Made by a program: the position numbers and the translations under genes. Positions 7,343 through 14,190 of a stretch of 45,340 bases of DNA are shown here, one piece after another; position 1 is the stretch's first letter, and every line of letters starts with the position of its first letter. A model generated the notes under the pieces. It saw only the letters and a program-made list of their open reading frames with translations. It did not search any database and was not told the origin of the DNA. Source of the DNA: a virus; the IMG/VR virus record IMGVR_UViG_3300033150_002310, positions 1 to 45,340 of that record. One strand, given 5' to 3'.

Positions 7343-7815
7343 GGCTGCCGCTTCTCCTTTCGTTGCGTGTAGTTGTTTATCCGTGTCTGGAGCCGACAGA
7401 GGTCATAGAGCCGCTGCCGCTCCCGCTGGATTTCGTCGGGCAGACGGCGGCCGCGCCCGGCTCCGTAGGGGAACTGGGCCAGGCACTTGGCCTGCTCCCG
7501 CTTGATTTGCAGGTAGGGGAGCAGGAGTTTCGCGACGTAGACGGCGGCCTGGCCGGTTACGGTCCACATCCACATTCTGTATTGCCGCTTGGCCCCCGAC
7601 TTGGGGTTAAAATCGCAAACGGAGCCGCCGAGGACCCGTCGGAGGTGCTCGAGGACTGCCAGGTTGGCACTCGCGGCTTGAACCACGGGAGCAAACTGAT
7701 ATCGGTTTTTGCGACGTTGCCGTGTGATAAAGATTGAGCCGTCGGCATCAATGTAGCCAGCGCAGTAGGCCAGTTCCTTGACTGAGCGGATCAGGTCGTC
7801 ATCGGGTCCGTTCAT
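7339..7815 (-). CDS. LAGLIDADG homing endonuclease (single motif), free-standing
   Basis: A 158-residue protein with one LAGLIDADG motif, YCAGYIDADGSIFI (about residues 17-30), followed by the beta-saddle type region (YQFAPVVQAASANLAVLEHLRRVLGG) and a basic C-terminus. A single motif at this size implies a homodimer that cuts a near-palindromic site. It is the first gene of the leftward operon, directly behind the twin promoter element and an AGAAGGAGG leader. No split target gene is visible beside it, so it has probably inserted as a free-standing mobile gene. Confidence 0.88.
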   Translation of the reverse strand: MNGPDDDLIRSVKELAYCAGYIDADGSIFITRQRRKNRYQFAPVVQAASANLAVLEHLRRVLGGSVCDFNPKSGAKRQYRMWMWTVTGQAAVYVAKLLLPYLQIKREQAKCLAQFPYGAGRGRRLPDEIQRERQRLYDLCRLQTRINNYTQRKEKRQP

Positions 7816-7837
7816 TGCTGCCTCCTTCTCTCTCCGT

Positions 7838-7883
7838 GGGGGCGGACTCCCCCTTTTTTTTCTCTCTCTTTCTCTCCCTTCTC
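7838..7883. other. Hairpin with T run inside a polypyrimidine tract
   Basis: On the plus strand GGGGG-CGGACT-CCCCC is followed by eight T residues, the form of a Rho-independent terminator for rightward transcripts, just upstream of the leftward LAGLIDADG gene. From 7847 to 7883 the plus strand is all pyrimidine (37 nt). On the leftward transcript this would be a purine-only leader. It may block antisense transcription, or be a triplex-prone tract beside the putative origin. Short stem, so moderate support. Confidence 0.45.
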
Positions 7884-7931
7884 ACCTATATAAACGAATC
7901 AGCGAGCCGATTTGTGCATGAAAAGTCTTTC
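7881..7931 (-). promoter_or_regulatory. Twin promoter element, copy A (leftward operon)
   Basis: Read leftward, this contains ACTTTTCATGCACAAA, a 7-nt variable stretch, GCTGATTCGT and then TATATA-GGTGA. The same arrangement recurs once, at 16098-16150 in front of the helicase gene, with the 16-mer identical and the spacing conserved. No TTGACA-like -35 box is present. It lies 66 nt before the first leftward gene. A phage-specific promoter or activator-dependent promoter is the likely reading. Confidence 0.7.
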
Positions 7932-9030
7932 ATCTGAACGATTTTTAATCTGGGGCCGGGCCGGGACCGTTCCGGGCCGGGCCGGGGCGGGGCGGCTGCC
8001 AGACTGACAGCGGAGCCGTAGGAGCCGTTCTCGTGCCCGCTGTTGGCTCGGCAACCGGGGCCGGGCCGGGGGCCGCGCGGGGTGGTGCGGCACGATCCTG
8101 GGGCCGCTGCGGGCCTGCTGCGGGGCGAGGCGGCGCGGGCGGGCCGTAGGAGCCGCTCTCGCGCCCGCTGCTGGCCCGGCGGCGGGCCGCGCGGGGGTCG
8201 GGCCGGGCCGGGGCGGCCGGGCGATCCTGGGGCCCTCGGCGGCTCCTGCGGGCCGCGCGCCTCTGCCCGGTTTTAGAAGCCGTAATGGGGGCGGTTCCGG
8301 GGTCTGGTCGGGTCCGGTATATCTTCAACACAATACAAATAAAAAGGAAACCCGTAATAGATAGTAGTAAAGGGCTGGACTGGTATGGCGGCCGGGCCCG
8401 GACCGGGCTCGGTTGCCGTACTAGTCCAGCCCTTTACTACTATCTACTACGGGGTTCCTTTTTAAAAGGGTTGAAGTAGAGATATACCGTACCATACCTT
8501 ACCCCGGGTCCGTAGCCGTAGCCGTAATAGGACTAGGCCTATATACAGTATATGTAGCCGCCTCTACTCCGGGCCCGTAGCCGTAGCGGGGCCGGTATAT
8601 TGCCTATTTGTCCGATGCTGTAGAGTATGGGATACGGAAGGGCTGGTGCGGATCCGACTTATGCCCCCGCGCGGCCTCGGCCCCCGCGGCCGGGGCGGCG
8701 GCCGGGGCGGCGGCTGCCAAAGTGGCAGGCACAGTTCTTGCTCCGGCAGCCGGGCCCGGTTCTTGCTCCGCTGCCATTTCGGCAGCCGGTCGGAGCAAAT
8801 GCCGTGCCGGAGAGGATTAAAAATTTCGTACTTGACCGAGCAAATTCCGTGCCGATATATATATATATATTAAAAGATTGTAACAATTTGGTCGGCCGCG
8901 GCTACCTATATATATATCATGATTGATACGATACCGGCCGCAGTACCGGCTGGCTGCAACCGCAGCCGTTACTGATCGATTGTGATACATGTAGTACCGG
9001 TACCGCGGCCATACCGCTACAAATTGTGTC
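7932..9030. other. Long non-coding divergent region, candidate replication origin
   Basis: About 1.1 kb between the divergent operons with no credible gene. It starts with a very GC-rich block (about 7948-8275) containing an imperfect direct repeat of about 120 bp: copy 1 begins near 8012 and copy 2 near 8143 (shared GGAGCC-type cores, GCCCGCTG, CGATCCTGGGGCC). Then come the nested inverted repeat at 8316-8488, short repeats of CCGTAG near 8507-8530 and 8570-8590, two copies of GTTCTTGCTCCG (near 8732 and 8759), and TA runs near 8852-8872 and 8907-8917. This mix of hairpin, repeats and easily melted DNA is what a phage origin looks like. Function inferred. Confidence 0.5.
8316..8488. repeat. 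173-bp nested inverted repeat (giant hairpin)
   Basis: Inner arms 8341-8385 and 8419-8463 pair over 45 positions with only three mismatches; one (8382/8422) is a G-U wobble in the plus RNA and another (8357/8447) a wobble in the minus RNA. The loop of 33 nt is GC-rich and partly self-complementary. Outer arms extend the symmetry: GGTATATCTTCAAC at 8316-8329 against GTTGAAG (8470-8476) and GATATACC (8481-8488). The inner stem begins with AAAAA and ends with TTTTT, so it could be a bidirectional terminator, but it is far longer than needed for that. Confidence 0.9.
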
Positions 9031-9059
9031 TTGACAGCTCCCTAATTGCATGATATACT
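9031..9059 (+). promoter_or_regulatory. Consensus sigma-70 early promoter
   Basis: TTGACA (9031-9036), a 17-nt spacer and TATACT (9054-9059), with TG just before the -10 box. This is nearly ideal for host sigma-70 RNA polymerase and lies 33 nt before the first rightward gene. It is the natural start point for early transcription after DNA entry. Confidence 0.88.
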
Positions 9060-9092
9060 ATTCTGGAGCAGCTAAACGAAAGGAGACGTAAC

Positions 9093-9566
9093 ATGAGAAT
9101 TGAATTGTTCTTACACGATTGTGATAGTGAAGTAGAATATAAAATAACAGAAACCGGAGAATTAGTTCCCACTACGCTATCGTTAGGATTAAGACCACCA
9201 ATTCCACCGGATCGACCGGACATTTCCGATCCATCCCTAATCACATATACTATACTCCATGAAATGGGACACATTCATACTTTACCACTACTTCCCAAAT
9301 TCGGCATACTCAATTTCATTGTTGGTGATAAAGGACATATTTTTGTTTTCGAATTGGTAGCATGGTCATGGGCTATCCGGCGCTATAAGCGAGTATTTGG
9401 TAAAGAAAACCTTGACGCACTAATCAGCTATGCGCTATACTGTCTCGAGACATATAAACCGAATTTAGACCGAGAAGAAATAGAGGACACAATTCGGTTC
9501 AAGACACCGATTGAAATACTCGAAGACTATGGTATCATTGAACCGGTAGAGGAGGAATTGGTATGA
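9093..9566 (+). CDS. HExxH putative zinc metallopeptidase-like early protein
   Basis: A 157-residue acidic protein and the first gene behind the early promoter (leader AAAGGAGACG). ITYTILHEMGHIHT (about residues 50-63) carries an HEMGH zinc-binding motif within a predicted helix, as in zincin metallopeptidases. A possible third ligand lies in FVFELVAWSW, a helix with a conserved-looking Glu about 26 residues on. The family is not recognised. Early, strong expression suggests an action on the host, for example cleavage of a host protein, but this is inference. Chance occurrence of HExxH is possible. Confidence 0.6.
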   Translation: MRIELFLHDCDSEVEYKITETGELVPTTLSLGLRPPIPPDRPDISDPSLITYTILHEMGHIHTLPLLPKFGILNFIVGDKGHIFVFELVAWSWAIRRYKRVFGKENLDALISYALYCLETYKPNLDREEIEDTIRFKTPIEILEDYGIIEPVEEELV

Positions 9567-9790
9567 GAAATGCAGAACAAAGACAGTACCGTAAAGCGAT
9601 AGCGCTACTCCGTCAACGTCTCGGCCGACAGACAGCCGGACTACTTTTTCGAGCTGCGTGCAATCCAGCTCTGCAAGAATTTCTTGGACAACACTATGAC
9701 AGGTTAGTAAATTTGGCCAAAAAGGTGTTAGCCGATCATGCTACATATTCCGTTGCGTTTCAGAAAACAGTATGGGAATTGTTTGAATAG
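9563..9790 (+). CDS. Small basic early protein, unknown
   Basis: A 75-residue helical protein (RQYRKAIALLRQRLGR, then HYDRLVNLAKKVLADH) whose ATG overlaps the stop of the HExxH gene by 4 nt behind GAGGAGG. It is coupled with that gene and so probably made in similar amounts. No motif recognised; host takeover function is possible because of its early position. Confidence 0.6.
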   Translation: MRNAEQRQYRKAIALLRQRLGRQTAGLLFRAACNPALQEFLGQHYDRLVNLAKKVLADHATYSVAFQKTVWELFE

Positions 9791-9801
9791 GAGGAAAAAC
9801 C

Positions 9802-9939
9802 ATGCAATGGATAGTTTCTGCTGCCGACATTATCTACCGCGGCCGCGGTCTTGCGGCGTTAGCTGAATACTTGAATGAATTAGAAAAAATAAGTATTATG
9901 CCGGATCAAATTGAAATTGACGGCGTTAAAATTCTTTAA
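9802..9939 (+). CDS. Small early protein, 45 residues
   Basis: ATG at 9802 is preceded by TAGGAGGAAAAACC and the frame ends at TAA 9937-9939: MQWIVSAADIIYRG, then RGLAALAEYLNELEKI and a short acidic end. Spacing and ribosome binding site match its neighbours. A 14-bp palindrome ACCGCGGCCGCGGT lies within the coding sequence. Function unknown. Confidence 0.55.
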   Translation: MQWIVSAADIIYRGRGLAALAEYLNELEKISIMPDQIEIDGVKIL

Positions 9940-9960
9940 CAAATACAGCCGCGGTACTCT

Positions 9961-10001
9961 TGTCGTCTCGGTATCGCGGCCGCGACAGAAAGGAGACGAC
10001 A
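9961..10001. promoter_or_regulatory. Inverted repeat with inner palindrome before the Cys-rich gene
   Basis: TGTCGTCTC (9961-9969) and GAGACGACA (9993-10001) are perfect 9-bp arms. The loop holds a 12-bp palindrome TCGCGGCCGCGA (9974-9985). The right arm includes the AAGGAGACG stretch that elsewhere serves as ribosome binding site, so folding could hide it, although a second AAGGAAG lies closer to the ATG at 10015. It could act as operator, RNA switch or processing site. Confidence 0.5.
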
Positions 10002-10014
10002 GAAAGGAAGTACC

Positions 10015-10677
10015 ATGACGACGTATGTTGATTACGAAGAGGATGCTTTTGTTGTGGTAGTCCGGACAGAAAGCGATAATACGAAGACAGGAAATGTGCC
10101 GCAAGTATATATCCTGTCGCGTGCTTTCTTGTCTGAACCTTCTACTGATACGTACTGGCAAGCATGCCCAAATAGCTGTCCGCATAAACGTCATGATTGC
10201 TATGTGCGCGCACAAAGTATCTACGCGTTGAGAAAAGGATACTGCGCAGCAAAAGAAAGAGGAGAAGTACTTCCGCTTTCTCGGTATTGTGATCCGGTCG
10301 TTGACGTAGTCCGGTTGGGTGCATTTGGAGAACCCGGTTTCCTTTCTTCCAAATTCTTCCGGTTGTTACGCCGTGCTTTCCCTAACGCTACCATACTTGG
10401 CTACTCCCATGCATGGGATAGTAAGCACTATCGCACGCTGCGACAGTACTGTATGGCGTCATGCGAAACGGAAGAGGAAGTAAAGCGTGCTATAAAGAAA
10501 GGTTATCGCGTATTCTACTGCGGAGAAACGCGGCCGAACATTGCACCTTTTGTGCTCTGTCCGAATACCAAGCAGAAACAGGAAGGAAAAAAGCACCCCA
10601 TTCAATGCGCGCAGTGCCGTTTGTGTTGCGGTCGACAGAAAAGGAATACGGTACACATTTGGAATTTGCCACACTAA
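10015..10677 (+). CDS. Cys-rich phage protein (GP88/DUF7227-like)
   Basis: A 220-residue protein with many Cys and His residues: QACPNSCPHKRHDCYVRAQ (about 49-67), then RLGAFGEPGFLSSKFFRLLR, GYSHAWDSKHYR, MASCETEEEVKRA, and at the end CAQCRLCCGR with TVHIW. This order (N-terminal Cys cluster around 'CYV', a 'R-x-G-x-x-G-(D/E)' motif, an 'ASC' turn and a C-terminal C-x2-C-x2-C-C) matches a phage family of unknown role that may bind metal or Fe-S. It lies alone behind an inverted repeat. Biochemical function unknown; family assignment is by pattern memory. Confidence 0.65.
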   Translation: MTTYVDYEEDAFVVVVRTESDNTKTGNVPQVYILSRAFLSEPSTDTYWQACPNSCPHKRHDCYVRAQSIYALRKGYCAAKERGEVLPLSRYCDPVVDVVRLGAFGEPGFLSSKFFRLLRRAFPNATILGYSHAWDSKHYRTLRQYCMASCETEEEVKRAIKKGYRVFYCGETRPNIAPFVLCPNTKQKQEGKKHPIQCAQCRLCCGRQKRNTVHIWNLPH

Positions 10678-10687
10678 AGGTGCACCC

Positions 10688-10789
10688 ATGGAAGTACTGA
10701 TCATTAGTTTTTGGTTGTCATTGTGGTATGTATGCCACATTGAATATAAATGGATACGGTGTAATCGTAACCTATGGCAAAATAGGTAA
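10688..10789 (+). CDS. Tiny membrane peptide, 33 residues
   Basis: ATG at 10688 with AAAGGTG 8 nt upstream opens MEVLIISFWLSLWYVCHIEY and a basic end, stopping just before the next gene's leader. The hydrophobic N-terminal half could span a membrane once. It fills the gap between two genes neatly, which supports it, but so short a frame could arise by chance. Confidence 0.4.
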   Translation: MEVLIISFWLSLWYVCHIEYKWIRCNRNLWQNR

Positions 10790-10798
10790 GGAGGAACT

Positions 10799-11197
10799 AT
10801 GGCAAAACTAAACACTAAGCATGCGTACGCTATCGCGAAATGGGTTAAGAAAGTACCGGAAGAAGAAGGAAAGTATCGGTTAGCATTACGTAGCGATTGC
10901 CGATTATTGCGCGCATGGTACACACATATATGCGGCCGCAGTACCACTAACGGCTACAAAATTGTGCGCGATTATCGGCCGATCAGCAAAAAGGAAAAGC
11001 GTATGCGCCAGCAGTATTTAGTGGAGCTACTAATCGGTTTATTGAATTGGGCATACTATCACGGCTACCAATTGGAAGCTATCGCCCCGGAATATCGGCA
11101 CGCGTTGCGTTTAGCTCGAATACGTGCAGCAGCCGCACAATTCGATCCTGACGCAAAGACATATCCCAATATAGATTACATAAAAGGAAGAAAGTAG
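10799..11197 (+). CDS. Basic early protein, unknown
   Basis: A 132-residue, strongly basic, Tyr-rich helical protein (KYRLALRSDCRLLRAWYTH, LVELLIGLLNWAYYHGYQ) with a TAAGGAGGAACT leader. The last gene of the AT-rich early block before a new promoter. High basicity would suit binding to nucleic acid or an acidic host protein. No family recognised. Confidence 0.6.
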   Translation: MAKLNTKHAYAIAKWVKKVPEEEGKYRLALRSDCRLLRAWYTHICGRSTTNGYKIVRDYRPISKKEKRMRQQYLVELLIGLLNWAYYHGYQLEAIAPEYRHALRLARIRAAAAQFDPDAKTYPNIDYIKGRK

Positions 11198-11201
11198 ACG
11201 A

Positions 11202-11230
11202 TTGACAAAGGAGGCCGTTTATGGTATCCT
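11202..11230 (+). promoter_or_regulatory. Sigma-70 promoter before the VWA/MoxR module
   Basis: TTGACA (11202-11207), 17-nt spacer, TATCCT (11225-11230), preceded by TGG as an extended -10 feature. It lies in the only gap of this region, 42 nt before the ATG at 11272, and would drive the metallopeptidase-VWA and MoxR genes and those beyond. Confidence 0.8.
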
Positions 11231-11271
11231 TGCGATAATTGATGTGAGCAGAAGAAACGAGGAAGAGAGCT

Positions 11272-12717
11272 ATGCGTACACTAACGGAAGCACAAAGGAA
11301 AATAGTTGCTAATGACTTCGGTCGGATTAGCAAATTCTTTCCCACAATTACAATGCTACCGGTCTATGTGGTACCGAACAAAAAGCTACCAAGTGCCTAT
11401 GCGGCGCTCTGCCGATCAAAGGAAGGGAAGTACTATTTGCTTTTGTCGGCACGGTACTTCCGCCTTTCCCGAAGTAATCAACGGTGCGGTATTTTGCTCC
11501 ATGAACTACTGCACCGATTGCTTGAACATATAACGCGCAGTCCGGCAACTATGAAAAATTTGCCCCGATTAAATGAACCAGTTCCCAATCAGCCATCTAT
11601 GGAAGTGCTCAATCGGGCGCGGCTTTTCTGGAATTTAATTACAGACTGCTATATAAACGAATGGATAAAATTCTGCACGGATTTTGTTATAGCTCCGGGA
11701 AGCATGGAGTTCAAGAACTTCATAAGTTCCAGCTATACTACACCGGCGGCCGATCCGGAGATTAGTTTGGTTGATTTTTTCTGGAAGGTTTGGCCGGAGT
11801 TTGCACTACAACGTAAATGGGATCGGTTTAATAGAATTTTAAATAACATGCAAAAAAAGGTAGAAGAGAAACGAAAGCTGGAAGCCGAGTGCAACGAAAA
11901 GCTCGAAGAATCGGCAAAAAAGATAAAACGAAATGAAATCAATGCGGGTAGTGAATCCGATCCGCACCCGCTTGTCTTGGAAGGGAATAGTGCAGTAGTC
12001 CGGCGCTTTTACCGGCCGGTTCTGCCGCCGACCGGGCTCTATACTCCGACCGGGCGGCGCTTTGATATTACCGGTGTATCCATTTATTTGCAGCGCTGGC
12101 TCGAGTACGGGGCCCGGGAAGAGGCCACTCTGCGGCCCCGCTTCGCTCGGCGGCGACCGCTATGTTATCCGGAAGTAGTCCGGCGGCAGCGACCGGGACT
12201 ACATATTATCCTTGACGTATCGGGCAGCATGGGATTCGCCGAAATAGTGCTGGCTCTGAAACTAATTGCCTTCTATGTGGACAACGGGTGGCGTGTTTGG
12301 TTCTATGCGGGGGATACTCGGTTGCTCTGCGACTACGAATTGAGCGGCACGGGCTATCGTTACTTTCGGGAAGCTCTGCGCCAAACGGAAGAAGAAGGAA
12401 ATTTGAGACCGTTTCGGTACCTTATACCGGCTGGCGGCGGTACGAATTATCGGGATGTGTGGAGAGATATTCAGGCGAAAACGGCGAATGTGCCCGAAAA
12501 ATACCTTTGGCTGGGTGATTTAGATAATTATTCTTGGCCTCTTGATATTGGTCGTCGGCAGCTGGCGTGGGTCTGTTTCTTGCCTCACGAAAAGCCAAGT
12601 TATGTGAACTATTATGTTAGGGAAGCAAAAGCTCCGGCAGCTCGTTGTGGTCCGATTTTTGCGGTACACACATATACGGGTAACTTAGTAGAATTCGTTC
12701 CCAAAAAGAAGTCGTAG
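11272..12717 (+). CDS. Metallopeptidase-like and VWA domain protein (DUF2201 type)
   Basis: A 481-residue protein with two domains. N-terminal: CGILLHELLHRLLEH at about residues 72-86 (HELLH zinc motif), followed by NLITDCYINEWI, which fits the third-ligand helix of the DUF2201 metallopeptidase domain. The middle is a coiled, charged linker (about 190-225). C-terminal: LHIILDVSGSMG at about 311-322, a complete DxSxS MIDAS motif, then GGGTNYRD near 387 and LGDLDNYS near 416 for the other metal contacts, so a functional VWA domain. It lies 14 nt before the MoxR ATPase. Such pairs remodel or load proteins or metals in other systems; the target here is unknown. Confidence 0.88.
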   Translation: MRTLTEAQRKIVANDFGRISKFFPTITMLPVYVVPNKKLPSAYAALCRSKEGKYYLLLSARYFRLSRSNQRCGILLHELLHRLLEHITRSPATMKNLPRLNEPVPNQPSMEVLNRARLFWNLITDCYINEWIKFCTDFVIAPGSMEFKNFISSSYTTPAADPEISLVDFFWKVWPEFALQRKWDRFNRILNNMQKKVEEKRKLEAECNEKLEESAKKIKRNEINAGSESDPHPLVLEGNSAVVRRFYRPVLPPTGLYTPTGRRFDITGVSIYLQRWLEYGAREEATLRPRFARRRPLCYPEVVRRQRPGLHIILDVSGSMGFAEIVLALKLIAFYVDNGWRVWFYAGDTRLLCDYELSGTGYRYFREALRQTEEEGNLRPFRYLIPAGGGTNYRDVWRDIQAKTANVPEKYLWLGDLDNYSWPLDIGRRQLAWVCFLPHEKPSYVNYYVREAKAPAARCGPIFAVHTYTGNLVEFVPKKKS

Positions 12718-12731
12718 TAAAGGAGGTAGTC

Positions 12732-13940
12732 ATGAGAAACCGTAACACACTGAAGCAGTTGGTTCAGTTGTTGGCAGAGCGGCAGATCACGCCGATGCTC
12801 TGGGGCAAGCACGGTGTCGGGAAGACGGCGCTTGTGCGGGAGCTGGCGGCGGAAACCGGCCGAAGTCTGCGGATTCTTTATTTGGCAACGCAAGAGCCGG
12901 GTGACCTAATCGGGATTCCCTACCAGCGCAATGGCCGCACTGAGTGGGCACCGCCTACTTGGTGGCCGGAAAAGGGAGAGAAAACCATTCTCTTCTTGGA
13001 CGAATTCAACCGGGCTCCGCGTTTCGTATTGAGTGCCATACTGCCCCTATTAACTGAGCGGCAGCTGCACGGGCAGCGGCTGGCTGATGACGTGTGGATC
13101 ATTGCCGCCAGCAATCCACCTTCTGTGGACTATGAAGTAACCGGATTCGATCACGCACTGGCTGGCCGGTTCGTTCACCTTCTGGTTTCGGAGTCGTGGG
13201 AAGAGTGGCGGAACTGGATAAGGCAACAAGTAGATTTACCCTTTGAAAAATTATTCGAATCCTTCGACTTTCCAGAGCAGAAAGAAGAAAAAAATATCTT
13301 GCAGAACCCGAGTCTGGCCGGAAAGATAACGGAAGATGCTCTAAAACAATTACAAATTATGCGCACCACCAACCCGCGCAGCCTCACCTGGGCGTTACAA
13401 ATGGTTGCGGCACCACAATTTAAGAACCTGTCTGCTGCCGCCCAGATCGAAGCACTGGTGGGACTCTTGCCCTATGATGACGGTGTGGCCTTGTGGCGGG
13501 CTCTGTTAGATACCCAAACCCATACGGCGCACGACAGTATCAATACTTGGTTGTGCCATTTTCTTTCGCCAAATAGTAATTATACAGTGCGGCGGCAGGC
13601 GTGGTTGGCTATTCCAATTTTGATGCGCGGTCAGGCGCTACTTGAGGCTCTCGTCCAGGAAGTTAAAGATCGGATTGAGAAAGCTCCAACTCCCTTTCCT
13701 AAGGATAACTACGATACCTTCTACCGACAAATTGTTGGCCGCCTGTTTGAGATCTGGAAGATAGCAAATCACGGAGGTATCGATAAGGAAGTGCTCGAGG
13801 GAACATTAGCGGGGCTCACGCAGCTTTTCAAGAAGCACTTTGAGTTGCGCGAGTTGAGGCGAGCGGTGGAGAGCTTTGCCTTTTCGCCTGAAAAAGAATT
13901 CAATACGCTTGTTGAAAACGTTTTTAACCAGGCTTTCTAA
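12732..13940 (+). CDS. MoxR-family AAA+ ATPase
   Basis: A 402-residue AAA+ protein: Walker A WGKHGVGKTALVREL (about residues 23-37), an ATQEPGDLIGIP loop typical of MoxR ATPases, Walker B TILFLDEFNRAP (about 87-98), sensor 1 IIAASNPP, and ALAGRFVHL with the arginine finger. The C-terminal 200 residues form a helical lid and an extra helical domain. It is tightly linked to the upstream VWA-metallopeptidase gene (AAGGAGGTAGTC leader). MoxR ATPases act with VWA partners as chaperones in complex maturation; an anti-host or virion assembly role is open. Confidence 0.92.
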   Translation: MRNRNTLKQLVQLLAERQITPMLWGKHGVGKTALVRELAAETGRSLRILYLATQEPGDLIGIPYQRNGRTEWAPPTWWPEKGEKTILFLDEFNRAPRFVLSAILPLLTERQLHGQRLADDVWIIAASNPPSVDYEVTGFDHALAGRFVHLLVSESWEEWRNWIRQQVDLPFEKLFESFDFPEQKEEKNILQNPSLAGKITEDALKQLQIMRTTNPRSLTWALQMVAAPQFKNLSAAAQIEALVGLLPYDDGVALWRALLDTQTHTAHDSINTWLCHFLSPNSNYTVRRQAWLAIPILMRGQALLEALVQEVKDRIEKAPTPFPKDNYDTFYRQIVGRLFEIWKIANHGGIDKEVLEGTLAGLTQLFKKHFELRELRRAVESFAFSPEKEFNTLVENVFNQAF

Positions 13941-13952
13941 TAGGAGGTAGTC

Positions 13953-14180
13953 ATGACTAATTTGGTTATACACATTGAGAATCAGGCCTTTTGCCTTTCG
14001 TGCGGTTATCGTCGCCTTTTTTCTGCAGCGCTTGAAAGGGCAGTGCTGCAAGGCATACCCCTTTCTGCTGTTTTTCTTTTACTGCGAAAGGCCGTTACCG
14101 TTCCGGAGCTAAAGATAGAATATCGGACGCGGCGGCTGCGCGGTAAACGGACCTGTCCCGATTGTGGATGTGAGATCTAA
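13953..14180 (+). CDS. Small zinc-ribbon-like protein
   Basis: A 75-residue protein with AFCLSCGYRR at the N-terminus and TCPDCGCEI at the end, together a four-cysteine zinc-binding pair. Between them is a hydrophobic helix (LSAVFLLLRKAV). It has a TAGGAGGTAGTC leader, follows MoxR by 12 nt and precedes the polymerase by 10 nt. A small nucleic-acid- or protein-binding accessory is inferred. Confidence 0.65.
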   Translation: MTNLVIHIENQAFCLSCGYRRLFSAALERAVLQGIPLSAVFLLLRKAVTVPELKIEYRTRRLRGKRTCPDCGCEI

Positions 14181-14190
14181 GGAGGCAATT

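Noticed and set aside
7945-8331. Pro/Arg/Ala-rich ORFs in the GC-rich non-coding block
   Set aside because: Composition simply reflects GC repeats, all frames are open, and no ribosome site precedes them.
8542-8554. LexA-like operator in ATATAC-A-GTATAT
   Set aside because: The palindrome is real but lacks the CTG...CAG ends of a LexA box and stands alone.
8604-8926. Several overlapping 60-99-codon ORFs on both strands
   Set aside because: Low-complexity Gly/Ala/Arg runs and a run of Ile/Tyr from the TA tract; none has a leader, and they disagree with each other.
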